A stretch of 64,000 nucleotides of DNA from assembly GCA_026874595.1 (NCBI GenBank), contig CM049318.1, forward strand, positions 59,122,250 to 59,186,249. The letters are read 5' to 3'. The notes below the pieces were generated by a model that made no database searches, was not told where the DNA came from, and saw only the letters and a program-made list of their open reading frames with translations. Both the position numbers and the translations under genes were made by a program. Source of the DNA: Sipunculus nudus (Eukaryota; Annelida; Sipuncula; Golfingiida; Sipunculidae). Positions 22,101 to 30,608 of the stretch are shown one piece after another. Within the stretch, counting starts at the first letter, position 1; each line of letters opens with the position of its first letter.

Positions 22101-23780
22101 GGCAAGTTACATCTAGCTTTCACATGTCCAGCATGAATTTTTACTTGCCCTCAACCATGCACACAGTGTGTTCCACATGATTGTGAGGCACGTTTGATTG
22201 CATGTAAGACAAAAACATGTTTTTAAATGTTTGTTTGTTTGTTCATGATATTTCTTTTCAGTATTTATACCGATAAATGATTGTAGTGAATTTAAGATAC
22301 AGTGTTAATTAAAAAGTGTAAAATATCATCAATATGATTCCATTTCTCCCAGAAAGAAAATAGCTTACTGAAGATAAGTCAAGTTTCAGGCCTTTCAGTA
22401 AAGGTACAGCCATCAAACAAACAGTAGTGCCAGACACACACCTATGATCACTCTCAGGGTCTGACACTATTGTACTTAGTGACCAGAGGCCAATAAAACA
22501 ACGAGCACTAGATTCCCTCAACTCTGAACTTGTCCTTTGTTCAAGGTAAACAATTAATGTTATAACAAGACCCCGGCTTAAAAAAATTTGGTGACAATGA
22601 CCTGTTTGAGGGTTTTTTTAAGGAGATTTCAAGAGCAACTGTCGGGGTGTCAAGATAGAACTGTATAGGCTCTATCAAATACAATTTGGGCCCTGCTGAT
22701 GGTCTAACAGAAGGGCGGTGGACAAAGGCCATTGCTACAGCTCAGCATGCCTGAATATCAGCTGAGCTAAAAATTATTTTAAAAAAAAAATTTTTTTCAT
22801 AAAATAGTTTAATTAAAATTAATAAAAACTATAATTTATAAAAACACTTTAAAAATAATTTTGTTTTAAAATATATCAAACAAGTTGAAAAAAAATGCAA
22901 AACCAGTATTTCCAATGTTTTGTGAATGGTAAAATTTAGGCTCGGATGCTTTCAAAATCAGGACCTGATCTGCAACAGGTTAATTGTTCAATTTATCATT
23001 AGAAACCAGTCAACTTTGAATCTAATTAATAAGACCAACATGGACGAAGAACTGGATGTATAAAGATAACGGAACCAGCCATATTGTAAAATCAAATATT
23101 ACTTTCTTTTAATATTCTATTTTTTATTTTTGTGGAAAATGCTTACCTGTTTGTTGATGTTTATCAATGACTTCATCCAGGGCATCTCGCGCAGATCGCT
23201 CATCATATGAGGAGAAGGCTCGGAAGTGACGTACAGCCGTTCTAAGGTTTGGCATGTACGCTACTAATCTGCGACTCCCCATCAGCTACAAGAATTTATG
23301 TTTTTACCAGTCCAGTACAACTGACACAATACTTAAGATGATTTACACTTATCAACTGAAAGATACCCTAATTCTGATGATTTATCATTACAAAGATGTG
23401 GGTCAGTAAGTGCAGTGTCAATTTGAAACAATTCCAGTTCTAGCTGCCTGCTAGTAGACCATAAGTAACTGAGGCATACCAGCATTTTTTTATTATGTAT
23501 AACAAAATGAATTATTCACTCAATACAAATGCATGCTTATTGGTGGGTTCTGAATTAAATAAGAAGTAAATAAATACATATCCATATTATTTTATATTAT
23601 GAGAAAAATGCATAAAAAAATCTTAGAAAAATAAAAGCCATACCGTCAGATTTTATTCTGATATATCAATAACATTATTGCCTTAAATTATTTTTTTTAA
23701 ATATAGCCTTTTACTGCAAAGAAGGTTCAAATGTAATATAAAATTTGTTTAAGAAAAAAAACACTCACCTTGGCAGCCAT
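978..23780 (-). CDS. MMADHC: MMADHC (CblD), cobalamin trafficking protein, complete 7-exon gene
   Basis: Joined coding exons on the minus strand: 23780-23769, 23285-23147, 9463-9246, 5403-5313, 4766-4630, 2615-2529, 1184-978. All junctions are GT-AG and keep one frame, giving 891 nt and 296 aa, the same length as human MMADHC. In the family this protein works with MMACHC (CblC) to route cobalamin to cytosolic methionine synthase or mitochondrial methylmalonyl-CoA mutase. The first ~27 residues are Arg-rich and free of acid, as in a mitochondrial targeting peptide. Recognised family motifs are TVWPD (54-58), [11 protein letters not shown] (61-71), QNDMSKW before an acidic VEVERE run, GYWADFIDP (215-223), TDERYR (241-246), DDMGCCK with the conserved Cys pair 257/258, and LWGTH. 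The Cys pair matches the site described in the human protein as a cobalt thiolate ligand. The start is the only ATG before exon 2 that keeps the leader. Intron 2 is 13.8 kb. Intron 4 carries tandem copies of the exon 4 end. Confidence 0.95.
2121..2227. mobile_element. Short MITE with TACAGTGA termini (intron 6)
   Basis: A 107-bp element with inverted ends TACAGTGAAGCCTGT and ACAGGTTTCACTGTA. It contains GACCACC runs typical of this widespread invertebrate MITE type. Terminal TA fits Tc1/mariner-like mobilisation. It resembles the elements at 18904, 23856 and 47418. Confidence 0.55.
2529..2615 (-). CDS. MMADHC: MMADHC coding exon 6
   Basis: 87 nt, residues 200-228, phase 0 on both sides; it encodes the signature [12 protein letters not shown]. 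Acceptor TTCTGTTGTAG, donor GTGAGT. Confidence 0.95.
2530..4629. other. MMADHC intron 5 and the flanks of exons 5-6
   Basis: The intron spans 2616-4629. Apart from the foldback element near 4373-4542 it is AT-rich with no exon-like sequence seen. Confidence 0.5.
4373..4542. mobile_element. Palindromic foldback MITE
   Basis: Two arms of roughly 65-75 nt are imperfect reverse complements. Both contain TTTGTAAAATG, CTGAAAATTTCAG and GTGTAAAAT segments, around a short GC-richer centre (GTGAATCCGGCGATATG). No coding capacity. Confidence 0.6.
4630..4766 (-). CDS. MMADHC: MMADHC coding exon 5
   Basis: 137 nt, residues 154-199, start of the conserved C-terminal domain ([32 protein letters not shown] in two parts). 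The exon ends CAT before donor GTGCGT, a less usual last base, but this junction gives the only in-frame join to exon 6 that matches the family. Confidence 0.93.
4985..5367 (-). repeat. Four-copy ~95-bp array carrying MMADHC exon 4 end and 5' splice site
   Basis: Each unit has 53-56 nt of exon 4 (from CCCATGGATTAT to the last G) followed by GT and ~40 nt of intron. Exon-end G positions are 5313 (used), 5217, 5122 and 5029, spacings 96, 95 and 93. Donors are GTACGT, GTATGT, GTATGT and GTTTGT. Each extra copy is preceded by GGTCAG, an AG that could act as a poor acceptor. Copies are not neutral in frame (55, 56 or 53 nt), so inclusion would shift the reading frame. Confidence 0.9.
5313..5403 (-). 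CDS. MMADHC: MMADHC coding exon 4
   Basis: 91 nt, residues 124-153 plus one base, ending in [15 protein letters not shown] as in the family. Acceptor TTTGTTTCAG, donor GTACGT. The last 55 nt of this exon, its donor and about 40 nt of intron are repeated three more times just downstream (see the repeat entry at 4985-5367). Confidence 0.93.
5700..5972 (-). pseudogene. Endonuclease/exonuclease/phosphatase (EEP) fragment of a retroelement
   Basis: An open stretch of 90 codons shows VMGDFNID near the start, SIIDLVFSN in the middle and SDHKILFTV near the end, the spacing of the C-terminal half of an EEP nuclease as found in non-LTR retrotransposons and some Helitrons. The N-terminal half, with its catalytic Asn/Glu motifs, is not found; the frame just upstream is interrupted. 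It is a decayed fragment, not a host gene. Confidence 0.6.
7020..7610 (+). repeat. Four ~138-bp tandem units with TGACCTTTGACCT motifs
   Basis: The phrase GTGACCTTGACCTTTGACCTT recurs, with small changes, near 7078, 7214, 7350 and 7496. It is followed each time by a line like TCCCCTGTTGGTAGGTGAGC. The units are part of the interspersed element ending at 7663. Confidence 0.7.
7760..7785. repeat. (TA)n microsatellite
   Basis: Alternating TA next to the left arm of the hammerhead hairpin. Confidence 0.9.
7786..7850 (-). pseudogene. Decayed inverted hammerhead copy
   Basis: Read on the minus strand, this arm matches the right-hand copy through TCACCTGATGAG and TAGTGATTCAGATTCATCA. It lacks the 8 nt CCGATGAG, and GAAA has become CAAA. 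Stem II and a core base are lost, so it should not cleave. With the plus copy it forms a foldback with a ~55-nt loop. Confidence 0.8.
7896..7952 (+). ncRNA. Type I hammerhead self-cleaving ribozyme
   Basis: All core elements are present in order. CTGATGA is at 7908-7914. Stem II is GCC (7915-7917) with GGC (7923-7925) around loop GATGA. GAAA is at 7926-7929. Stem III is A-C-C (7929-7931) with G-G-T (7935-7937) around loop GAC. The cleavage triplet is GTA, so scission is predicted after A7938. Stem I is TCAC (7904-7907) with GTGA (7939-7942), then an internal loop, then TGGGT (7896-7900) with ATTCA (7948-7952). Short stem III and an internal loop in stem I are typical of animal retroelement-linked hammerheads. 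It lies in MMADHC intron 3, antisense to that gene. Activity is inferred from structure only. Confidence 0.85.
8652..8923. mobile_element. MITE with GGGCTGGACATTAAC termini
   Basis: A 272-bp element: CAGGGCTGGACATTAAC at the left and GTTAATGTAAAGCCCTG at the right are inverted. The body repeats CTTGCCC-type phrases. A partial relative (GACATTAACAATGCCC, then CTAGCTTTCAC and ACTTGCCCT) is at about 22080-22160. Confidence 0.65.
9246..9463 (-). CDS. MMADHC: MMADHC coding exon 3
   Basis: 218 nt, residues 51-123, containing the conserved SQTVWPD and [15 protein letters not shown] motifs and LPDILTEPL. Met73 sits in the stretch where vertebrate proteins have internal starts that give a cytosolic isoform; its use here is untested. 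Acceptor CCCCTCAG, donor GTAAAG. Confidence 0.95.
9890..10440 (+). repeat. Relative of the 279-bp satellite with GCTGAGCTAAAA tail
   Basis: About 1.5 diverged units matching the array at 16240-17640, including GGTGGCGCCACC at 10083-10094, GATATGAGTGAT and GCTATCCAAGGGCTACA. It ends in the interspersed-element tail CAGCTGAGCTAAAAA. Confidence 0.6.
11884..14301 (+). mobile_element. Probable second copy of the head/tail interspersed element
   Basis: A head near 11884 (GGGACCTATGGGTCACGACG followed by CTCAGCTG) and a tail near 14301 (CTATAGCTCAGATGACTTATA, split, then AGTCAGCTGAGCTAAAAA) are in the same orientation. A GGAC-rich simple run (GACGGACGGACGG) precedes the tail. The ~2.4-kb body is AT-rich and may contain unrelated DNA, so the two ends may belong to separate insertions. 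Confidence 0.35.
14385..15258. repeat. 36-bp minisatellite, about 24 copies
   Basis: The unit is TCTTATCAGATCCACAGCAC plus AGTGTGCCACATCCAG, exactly 36 bp in most copies, with a few shorter variants (GATCCTGTCACAG). Because 36 is a multiple of three, long open frames appear on both strands across the array; they are by-products of periodicity, not genes. Confidence 0.95.
16167..17871. mobile_element. 1.7-kb element bounded by TGTATCCGCCAAAA inverted ends
   Basis: TGTATCCGCCAAAA at 16167-16180 and its exact reverse complement TTTTGGCGGATACA at 17858-17871 flank a satellite array. No transposase is seen. It has the look of a non-autonomous DNA element that carries tandem repeats inside. Confidence 0.6.
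16240..17640 (+). repeat. 279-bp satellite with ~558-bp higher-order dimer
   Basis: GAGATATGAG recurs at 16371, 16650, 16928, 17207 and 17486 (spacing 278-279). Each full unit contains the perfect palindrome GGTGGCGCCACC (16564, 16842, 17121, 17400). Alternate units are more alike: CGAGTCCGGAGATATAAGC is at 16515 and about 17072, whereas the neighbouring units instead read CCCATGATATTAGC. Confidence 0.9.
18213..18352. repeat. 23-bp tandem repeat, six copies
   Basis: The unit GCAGACTCACTGAGTAACCT plus AAT starts at 18213, 18236, 18259, 18282, 18305 and 18328. Each unit contains the inverted motif ACTCACTGAGT. Confidence 0.9.
18904..19080. mobile_element. MITE with TACAGTAGAACCTC ends
   Basis: A 177-bp element; left end TACAGTAGAACCTC, right end GAGGTTCAGCTGTA (inverted). 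The body has GGTGCCCTT repeats. A copy of nearly the same length is at 23856-24031. Confidence 0.7.
20360..20423 (-). repeat. tRNA-like SINE head
   Basis: On the minus strand an A-box-like TAGCCTAGTGGTTAAGAGC (20416-20398) is followed, about 36 nt on, by a B-box-like GATTTGAACCCC. That is the internal Pol III promoter layout of tRNA-derived SINEs. Stems do not close well enough for a functional tRNA. Confidence 0.5.
20618..22775 (+). mobile_element. Possible third head/tail interspersed element
   Basis: A head near 20618 (GACCAATGGGTCAAGATGC) and a tail near 22775 (CTACAGCTCAGCATGCCTGA, then ATCAGCTGAGCTAAAAA). The intervening DNA has no reading frame of note and may include unrelated sequence. 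Confidence 0.3.
23147..23285 (-). CDS. MMADHC: MMADHC coding exon 2
   Basis: 139 nt, residues 5-50 plus one base. It encodes the rest of the basic mitochondrial leader ([20 protein letters not shown]) and an acidic linker. Acceptor CTTGTAG, donor GTAAGC. Confidence 0.93.
23769..23780 (-). CDS. MMADHC: MMADHC coding exon 1
   Basis: Twelve coding bases (M-A-A-K, phase 0 out) followed by donor GTGAGT. A minus-strand AG at 23812-23811 after a short pyrimidine run suggests that this exon begins at 23810 with 30 nt of 5' UTR, so a further non-coding exon lies upstream. Confidence 0.85.
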
Positions 23781-23855
23781 GGTTCTGAATTCCTTGTGAT
23801 CACTTCAAGTCTAAAATTGACATATTTATAAATCAGTATCAACAGACAGAATAAA

Positions 23856-24031
23856 TACAGTAGAACCTCTGAATTATGGACACTGATGGAATAAGACAAT
23901 TTGCCCACAATAGAGAGATACCCTTAGTAGTAAGGTTATAGTTTTCAGGACCAACTTCCAAGAGACTGCCCTCAAGTGGCAGTAAATAGGTGCCCTAAGT
24001 ACAGAGATGCCTGTCAGGAGAGGTTCCATGG
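23856..24031. mobile_element. MITE with TACAGTAGAACCTC ends, second copy
   Basis: 176 bp, left end TACAGTAGAACCTC, right end GAGAGGTTCCATGG. It lies just upstream of MMADHC exon 1 and is diverged from the copy at 18904. Confidence 0.65.
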
Positions 24032-24212
24032 CATGTTTATAAATCAGTGTCAACAGATAAATACCTTGAATTGAATACAGTGGGTTCGTAGGTGAACATA
24101 TTCTGGCCTGGCTTTTCACCTGCCTTATCTGGATTATTTATGTGATTTCAGACTTTCTTGGTGTACTTATTTATGAACTGTAGGTAATTTCTGCTCAAAA
24201 GTGTTCTTGTAA

Positions 24213-24497
24213 GGCCAAAAAAAAGGTATGGTTCTCAGGCATTTTTTTTTTCAGAAAATCAGTGTGGGTGGGCATTTTTTTTACCCTTTTTTTGTATGTT
24301 CAATAAAAAATGTCATATAATCATGTTAAAGCATGATAAAAACATAATTTTTTGCTAAACAGGTAAAAGCACAAAGGAAATTTTAACAAAATTGTATTAA
24401 TTTGTCTTCTTGAAAGATGAAAATCAAAATAAAAATTTTTGATGCGAGGGGGTTAAAAATAGATGTGGTGCCTGAGAACGATACCTTTTTTTTGGCC
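24213..24497. mobile_element. Tourist/Harbinger-like MITE, copy 1
   Basis: 285 bp with inverted ends GGCCAAAAAAAAGGTAT...(left) and ATACCTTTTTTTTGGCC (right), extended by GGTTCTCAGGCA and TGCCTGAGAACG. The flanking bases are TAA on both sides, as expected for a 3-bp TWA target duplication of PIF/Harbinger elements. Confidence 0.7.
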
Positions 24498-25827
24498 TAA
24501 CCCCTCTCTGATGGATGAACAAGTTTATCTACAAGCTGTTAGTAACCATGTTACATGAATCCATGTGGACATAGAACAAGTGACCCTGTGGTCATGACAT
24601 TCAGCTGTCTAGAAAGACATTCACAAAAGGAATTTTATCATATTAATGCCAAATTTTGTAGGTGGTATCCCAATTCAACTGAAACATAGCTCAAAGGATA
24701 TGGGTAAAAGACACCTAAGTTCAGGTTTCCAAGGAGATTTTTCATGGACCTCCCTGAATGTCAAATTAGAAGATTCCAGGTCCAGTGGTTACTATTTGTG
24801 CCCTGTGAACAGACAACAGCATCTTTAAAGGTCTCAAAATTAAGAAAAAATTACGTAAAAATTCTGAAAAAAAACCTGGTGGCGCCAGGATTCAGTCTTC
24901 AGGAAATGATGAAACACTCCATAAACAATATGCATGCAAAGAATCATAGTGATCAATGCATTAGTTGTTCAGATAGTGGAGAACTGATAATATACAAGCC
25001 AGGCAAACAGATGCCATTAGTTAATTGATGCTGATGCACTACTGACCATTGTGACGTCACTGTTGTCTAACAAACACCACACGCAAGCATAGACATGGAT
25101 AGTGTACCATGGAGGAATGTACTGTCCAGCAGTACCAGGAAGACGCCGTCCTTGGTCCATCAGCATAAATTACACAATAGTCACAAAGTAAATACTTCTT
25201 TACATGATATTTACTACTTTACACAACATCAGCAGAATATCTGTATATCTACTTTAGGCAAAAGGGCATTTTTACAGAATATTCTTAAAATAATTATGGT
25301 GAAAAAATATGCGGACAAGGTTTTTGGGACTGACTATAAACAGCTTATTTTTTACTTTATGAAAAAATGAACAGGCAGGCACGTGGTGGTTGGACTCTTA
25401 GCAGCTTAGTCCATGATTAACACAAACAAAAATTGTCCACACAACATTTAATATTTCAAGTTAACACAAGAAAATAATGGTAAAAGTGCACATAGGTGAC
25501 CTGTGGTAAACTGGTATTACTCATACTTATTTTTTCTATTGAAACAAGTTTGATTTTGTCTTATTTTTATGTGCATCTTATAACAATGTGTACATGTTGA
25601 TTTAATCATCAAGTATAGGCTTCATGTGGGAGCAAGAAAAATTGGGACAGGCCATCAGTAAGGAAGTTAGTGTTAGGCAGGTCACCTGTTGGTTGTACTG
25701 CACTTTTGCCAAAAGGCAAAATAATAATAAAACTATATATACTAGTAGTAGTAAAGTGAAGCTACTCAGGTCCGTCAAACTGTCCTGGTTAAACGACCTC
25801 TGTGGCTTGAGGAAAGATCTGGCGATG

Positions 25828-25852
25828 TCCACTTCTGCGCAGACGATTGGTC
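25828..25852. promoter_or_regulatory. CCAAT / NRF1-like cluster
   Basis: A TGCGCA core (25836-25841) and an inverted CCAAT box (ATTGG, 25846-25850) are together upstream of MMADHC exon 1 but downstream of the candidate non-coding exon. Function is not shown; listed as a weak promoter candidate. Confidence 0.2.
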
Positions 25853-26027
25853 AATGAAAACCTGCTTTAGTCCACATACACCGTGAACGTCTTTTTATGT
25901 TTACAACGTTCAGTTGTTCTGAATGTCAACCCGTGACCCTGGCCTTCCGAATGGTGAAGGCCACACACCCTGCTCGAGGAAAGTTGGTTTCTCACTTTAT
26001 AGTTCCAGTGTTTGGGTGTGAGCTTAC

Positions 26028-26300
26028 CTGTCAGTTTGTCGAGGCCCGTTACTGTCGATTGGAGGTTGTTATACGAGCCCCTGCCTGTCTAATTAAGGCA
26101 GTCAACCGTCAATATCAGGTGAAATTCCCGTCGCGATGCGATGAAATAGAACGTAAACTCACACACCGTGCTCAGTACAGAATAAAACCTAGATGTCGGA
26201 TTTCGGGTGTCGGATACCCCACCCTGGAAGTGGGATATCGATACCTCATGGCAAATCTGTGGGCTGAAACCTTGACAGTGCTGAACCCCTGGCATAAAAC
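26028..26300 (-). other. Candidate 5' non-coding first exon of MMADHC
   Basis: On the minus strand a near-ideal 5' splice site, GACAG followed by GTAAGC, lies at 26028/26027 in a CpG-richer stretch. It points toward the UTR acceptor at 23811 just before the MMADHC start codon, which would make a 2.2-kb UTR intron. The upstream limit near 26300 is a guess. The opposite strand has a 135-codon open frame (25897-26304) that matches no family I recognise and may be a shadow of this exon. Confidence 0.35.
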
Positions 26301-27349
26301 TTGACATATAATATTTGAAATATATATTATTGCGATATTTGCTAGCTGTATATAGCATAGGGTTCAATATTTAGCAGTGTAAAGAATAAGCTTTATCTAT
26401 ACATATTTTTAATGTAAAATTTGAGGAATTTGGCCATCAATTTTAATCATATATTAGAGACTTCCTTTGAATGAATTAAAGGTCACATTCTTATTCTTTC
26501 TATAATATATTAGCAGTGTAAAATAAAATAATTTTACAGCGTAAAAGAACAATAATTACATAATGATACTTATTAAAAGCCTTAATTTTCCGTGTAGGAT
26601 ATAACAGATAAAATTTTAAAAAAAAGTAATATTTATGTTATCTCACTAAGTAGCCGTTAAGTAGTCGACCATATTGTGTATTCAAAGTATTCTGATAACA
26701 ACACATTTCATTTTTTTTTGTTTCCTGAAACAACAATATCGGACATCTGACATCCAGGTTTTATTCCGTATCATATGTACATATTTCACCGAGCAATCCT
26801 AAATCCGTTAGCTGAAAGAAAATCAAGATTTATTATATAGCACCGGGCTTGTAAAACAGAAACAGCTGATCAAGTTATCTTAAGAATTATAGCGTGCATT
26901 GATAGCAGTGATTGGCAAATTTGATGTTTCGTGGTTTAAATAACACCTTTTTGATTTCCTGCTCAGTCGCATACTGATTTGGGTGTTACCAATGTAACGA
27001 TTCATCTGTAAAAAAATGTTCAGTTTGCCTGCGCAAAGACATGAAACTCGGACATTGGCAGTTTAAACGCCCTAGACTCCCTGTCTTTAATTTATATAGC
27101 TCAAATAGGCATTCTGGTACACAATAAATTCGACCGTCAGTAGACTCTTTTACATATATGAGGGAAAATATTCCCATATCTTCTATGTATATACATACAT
27201 GATGTCCACGCGGCTTTTCCCCCGTACCGGCCGCTGACAAATTAACGAGTACTACTAAAATGTAATGAAAACATCACAAAGGACGTCAATACAAAAGTAA
27301 CATGAATAAATCAACGTACTTCTAGGACGGTAGAATTGCTTTGGTATTC

Positions 27350-27450
27350 ACGTCATGTAGCATACGCCGGAAAAGTGATGCTCAAAATGGACACTGCATG
27401 GGCCGCGCTTTTGCGGGCCCGCGTTCCCGCGGTCGAGATATGTGAATTTG
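27350..27450. promoter_or_regulatory. Short CpG-dense segment between the head-to-head genes
   Basis: GGCCGCGC, GCGGGCCCGCG and CCCGCGGTCG are clustered in otherwise AT-rich DNA. An 80-codon plus-strand frame crosses it but matches nothing known. It may mark a promoter shared by MMADHC (minus) and the SDR gene (plus). Confidence 0.25.
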
Positions 27451-27839
27451 TAGGGATTATAGGAGCAGCAATGAAGAGGTTAGAAGAGTCTTGTATAAAT
27501 ACACATTATTATTTTGGTCTTCAGGGGTATCCACAAGATAATTGTCCACTTTCTCAGAATAGGTCCATTTTTTGGTGAAAATAACACAAAACCTCAAATA
27601 TTTCAAGAAAGACTGCATAGATTGGTCCAAAAATCAAGTTGATCGAAAATCTTGGATAGCTTTGTCTTGTAGGCCTATACTCGATAATGGCAGGTGGCGC
27701 CACCTATTGTCCTTTTCTTATTTTTTCGCCTTTATTAACCCCGTTATCGTCACTTTACAGTACTCTCAGCTTTATAAGTCAAAAACTAATGTACATATCT
27801 CTTTCATATAATATGCACAAGCATAGATATGGGATGAGG

Positions 27840-28345
27840 TCTATTTAAATTTGGGTCATGACCTTCACTATAGGAGTGGCCTTGACCTTGAATATTTCCA
27901 TATTTGGTGAAAAACAAATAAAAACATTGTTTCTTAAATGGATGTATCTTTCTGAATTCCAAATGAAAAAGTCAGATGATAATTTATCGCAAGAGTTTGA
28001 AAAGTTGCATGTGACCTTTCCCTTGAGCTTCAAGGTCAAATCTGCGAATATATAGGATTTTTAATTGATAACTCCATAACTTTTGAAGTATTGCATCAGT
28101 TTCCTTCAAATATGTCGCAAAAATATTTCCACCAATATCTTGGATTTGTTCAAAGACTTGTGACCTTGAGTTTGGTCTTCAAGGTCAAATCGGTGAATAT
28201 ATAATATTTTTGTTAACCCCATAACTTTTGAAATACTGCGGCTGTTTCCTACAAATCTGACACAAAAATTATTTTCACCGATGTCACAGATTTTGTATCA
28301 TGACTATTGACCTTGACCTTGGTTTTCAAGGTAAAACCTTTTAAA
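27840..28345 (+). repeat. ~148-bp tandem repeat with TTCAAGGTCAAA motifs
   Basis: CTTCAAGGTCAAATCTGCG near 28028, CTTCAAGGTCAAATCGGTG near 28176 and TTTCAAGGTAAAACC near 28323 are spaced ~148 bp. The rest of the unit (CCATAACTTTTGAA, TTTCCTACAAAT-like) also recurs. Interspersed-repeat material, no gene. Confidence 0.75.
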
Positions 28346-28641
28346 TTGATACGTGAAATCTCTCCTCGAAGATGTCGGACAAGTTCAAACATTTGTTGGG
28401 GCCTTGGCCTTCTCAAGTGTCAGGAGTGTTTCTGAAGAAGTGGGGCTATTTTACAAAGGGATATGCCTTAATTGTGTGGGGATACTATGGCATATCTGAT
28501 GCCAGAAATTTCTAGTTTAAGGTTCATAGCAATGCCCGTTAGCAGTTTTATTTGGCTTAGGCCTACACAATGATTTAATACAGAGGGCTCATGTCAGTGC
28601 AGCTCAGTGACGCAACACCCAAGAATGAAATCGACAAGTAT

Positions 28642-28659
28642 CACGTGGCTGTGACGTCA
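28642..28659. promoter_or_regulatory. E-box plus full CRE
   Basis: CACGTG (28642-28647) is followed by the perfect palindromic CRE TGACGTCA (28652-28659). A CpG-richer stretch (28650-28900) follows. It is 1.9 kb upstream of the SDR start codon; a possible plus-strand donor GTAAGG lies near 28716. The link to the SDR promoter is inferred. Confidence 0.3.
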
Positions 28660-29279
28660 CTTTTATCTATTTCACACCGCCCGGAAATGAAACTGACAAC
28701 CCAGTTGCCTCTGTGTAAGGTGGCGTCGCGTGTGAGCTTTTTTCAGTGTTTTATGCAGTGACTGCACGCGGTTGGTTGTGTTGATGACCTGAGTGGCCGC
28801 TTAATAAAAATATTATATGCAGCGGCTTGTTCAGTATTTCCTTCGCATTTGCATTCCGGCAGACCGGCGTATTCGGACAGACGAGCCACCTTCGCGCCTG
28901 TACGAGGGCAACCCAGAACAAGCTAGCTGTTTAACAACATATAATTATCTTAAATATATCCCATGTTTAATCTATAACTTTTATTGATGCAACGATCCTT
29001 CACATTTTTTTAAAACTTTTATATTTGAATACATCGCCTCTACAGGGGCGTCAATACAGGGAGGATGGGGATATATATCACCCCACTTTTTATCAATGTA
29101 AAATAAAATATATAAGTTATTATAAATAATGAAAAATGAAATATATAAATAATTAGAATTAAAGACCAATTAATTTCCATTTCTGAGTTTACTATGATTA
29201 TTCTATATCTAAATACATTCAAGATACATGTATTGATCTTAAGCTTTAATGGTAGCCCGGCTAGGGGGTAAGTATTAAT

Positions 29280-29485
29280 GTTTGCCTGAAGCGGAGCCGG
29301 GGGGGGGGGGTCCTGGGGGTCCCGACCCCCTTTTTCATCCGAAGCAACCTTTTTTGAGGGTTTTAAACATAATTTGGGTCCTGGACCCCCCAATTTTTCC
29401 GAACCTAGGGACCATTTTTTAAGTTTTCATGGGTCGTCCTGAGTTAGACCCGCCTTTTCCTAAATCCTTTGATCCGCCCCTGTTT
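29280..29485. repeat. GC-rich interspersed element ending GATCCGCCCCTG
   Basis: G/C homopolymer runs and phrases such as GGGTCCTGGACCCCC end in TTTGATCCGCCCCTG. Related phrases (GGGGCGTGCCCAGG at ~30790; GTAGCGGACCCAAGGGG at ~32029) suggest a dispersed family. No coding content seen. Confidence 0.4.
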
Positions 29486-30279
29486 GCCATGCACTAAAAT
29501 GAGATATTTAAAACGTGATCTCGTGTATCGATAGAAACTCAATGACCCAAATTGGCCAAAATGCAATGGGGCGGTCAGACAGCCGTAAATTAATTAATTA
29601 TAGGTTTTGCCGTCAGGTGAAAGTACATGTACTATAATTATAAGCGTTGTGATACAGCTAAATCGAGTTTCTGGTTGTCTCAGCGAGAGTAATACTGAAT
29701 CGACTAGGCCATTCAACCTTCATGGATGTGATGATAATTAGAATGTTTTTCTAAATTCAGACAATTGAATGTCGTGATTCCCATGATTTGTTTTAAAACT
29801 ACAGAACATGTTTGCTAATCAAGCTAATCTTAAATTAGTGGATTAAGGTCTTTTATTCTCATTAAAATTGTGGGCATTTGTCGAGTGAACTTTTCTCACG
29901 TCAGGTACCGGTTCGTGTACCAAATTATGACCAGTTGTCACTGCAAAGACAAATCCGTCTTTAAATCACGGCATTCATGTAAAACATTGATCTATCTTCA
30001 GAAAAGGGACTAATAAAAAAACGTGTTCACCTCACATTTACATTTATCAAGTTTGTCTGGCAAAAACTGTGTGATGGGGTGTGTGTGTGTACTTAATTGG
30101 AGTTTTCATTCTCTTTTAAAATGAGAGAAGAAAGCTTAAATTCCGCATTGAAGTTTCTGAAAGATCTTTGCGATTCTCATTTGCCAAAGCAAGCAGTGCA
30201 TGCTGGGTCACTGCACCCGAACACAACGGACGGCCGTTACGAGAAATGTGCTTGCGATTGGAAATGGTCTATTAAAAGC

Positions 30280-30281
<2 letters not shown>

Positions 30282-30350
<69 letters not shown>

Positions 30351-30358
30351 TATATATA
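30282..30358. repeat. (TA)n microsatellite upstream of the SDR start
   Basis: About 33 uninterrupted TA units followed by a broken stretch. It creates poly(Ile-Tyr) frames on both strands that are not genes. Confidence 0.95.
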
Positions 30359-30571
30359 TGGGATCGAAAATCAACACGCCATCTGTCGAGAAGCACGGAA
30401 ATTACCGCAACCCGCTTTTTGATGAAATACACGCCCTCGACCATGAGGGAGCTTCAGCCAGGCTGCCTCGTATGTTTTTTTCTGACTGATAACACAGCGA
30501 GGGGGCTCGGCAAGCTCATAAAAACACAGTCACCTTTGTGACCTCACAGGCAAGCCTGGCTAGAAAAAAAG

Positions 30572-30608
30572 ATGGAGTCACTGAAAAACAAGGTCGTGCT
30601 GATTACTG
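30572..30608 (+). CDS. SDR coding exon 1
   Basis: 37 nt encoding MESLKNKVVLIT plus the first base of Gly13; donor GTAAG. A possible UTR acceptor (CCTCACAG) is at 30549. Intron 1 is 6.4 kb. Confidence 0.9.

Larger units (their letters stand above)
9464..23146. other. MMADHC intron 2, repeat-filled
   Basis: No additional exon was recognised on either strand in these 13.7 kb. Contents are the repeats listed separately; the remaining stretches (for example 10.5-14.3 kb and 20.7-22.0 kb) are AT-rich and show no protein family match. Confidence 0.6.

Noticed and set aside
25897-26304. 135-codon plus-strand frame
   Set aside because: No recognisable family; it overlaps a better-supported minus-strand donor and may be the shadow of a 5' UTR exon.
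27336-27578. 80-codon plus-strand frame in the CpG-dense segment
   Set aside because: No family match and no partner exon; high GC lengthens chance frames.
30097-30541. Plus-strand frames of 113-130 codons just before the SDR start
   Set aside because: They run through a (TA)n tract giving poly(Ile-Tyr), match no family, and join to no exon.
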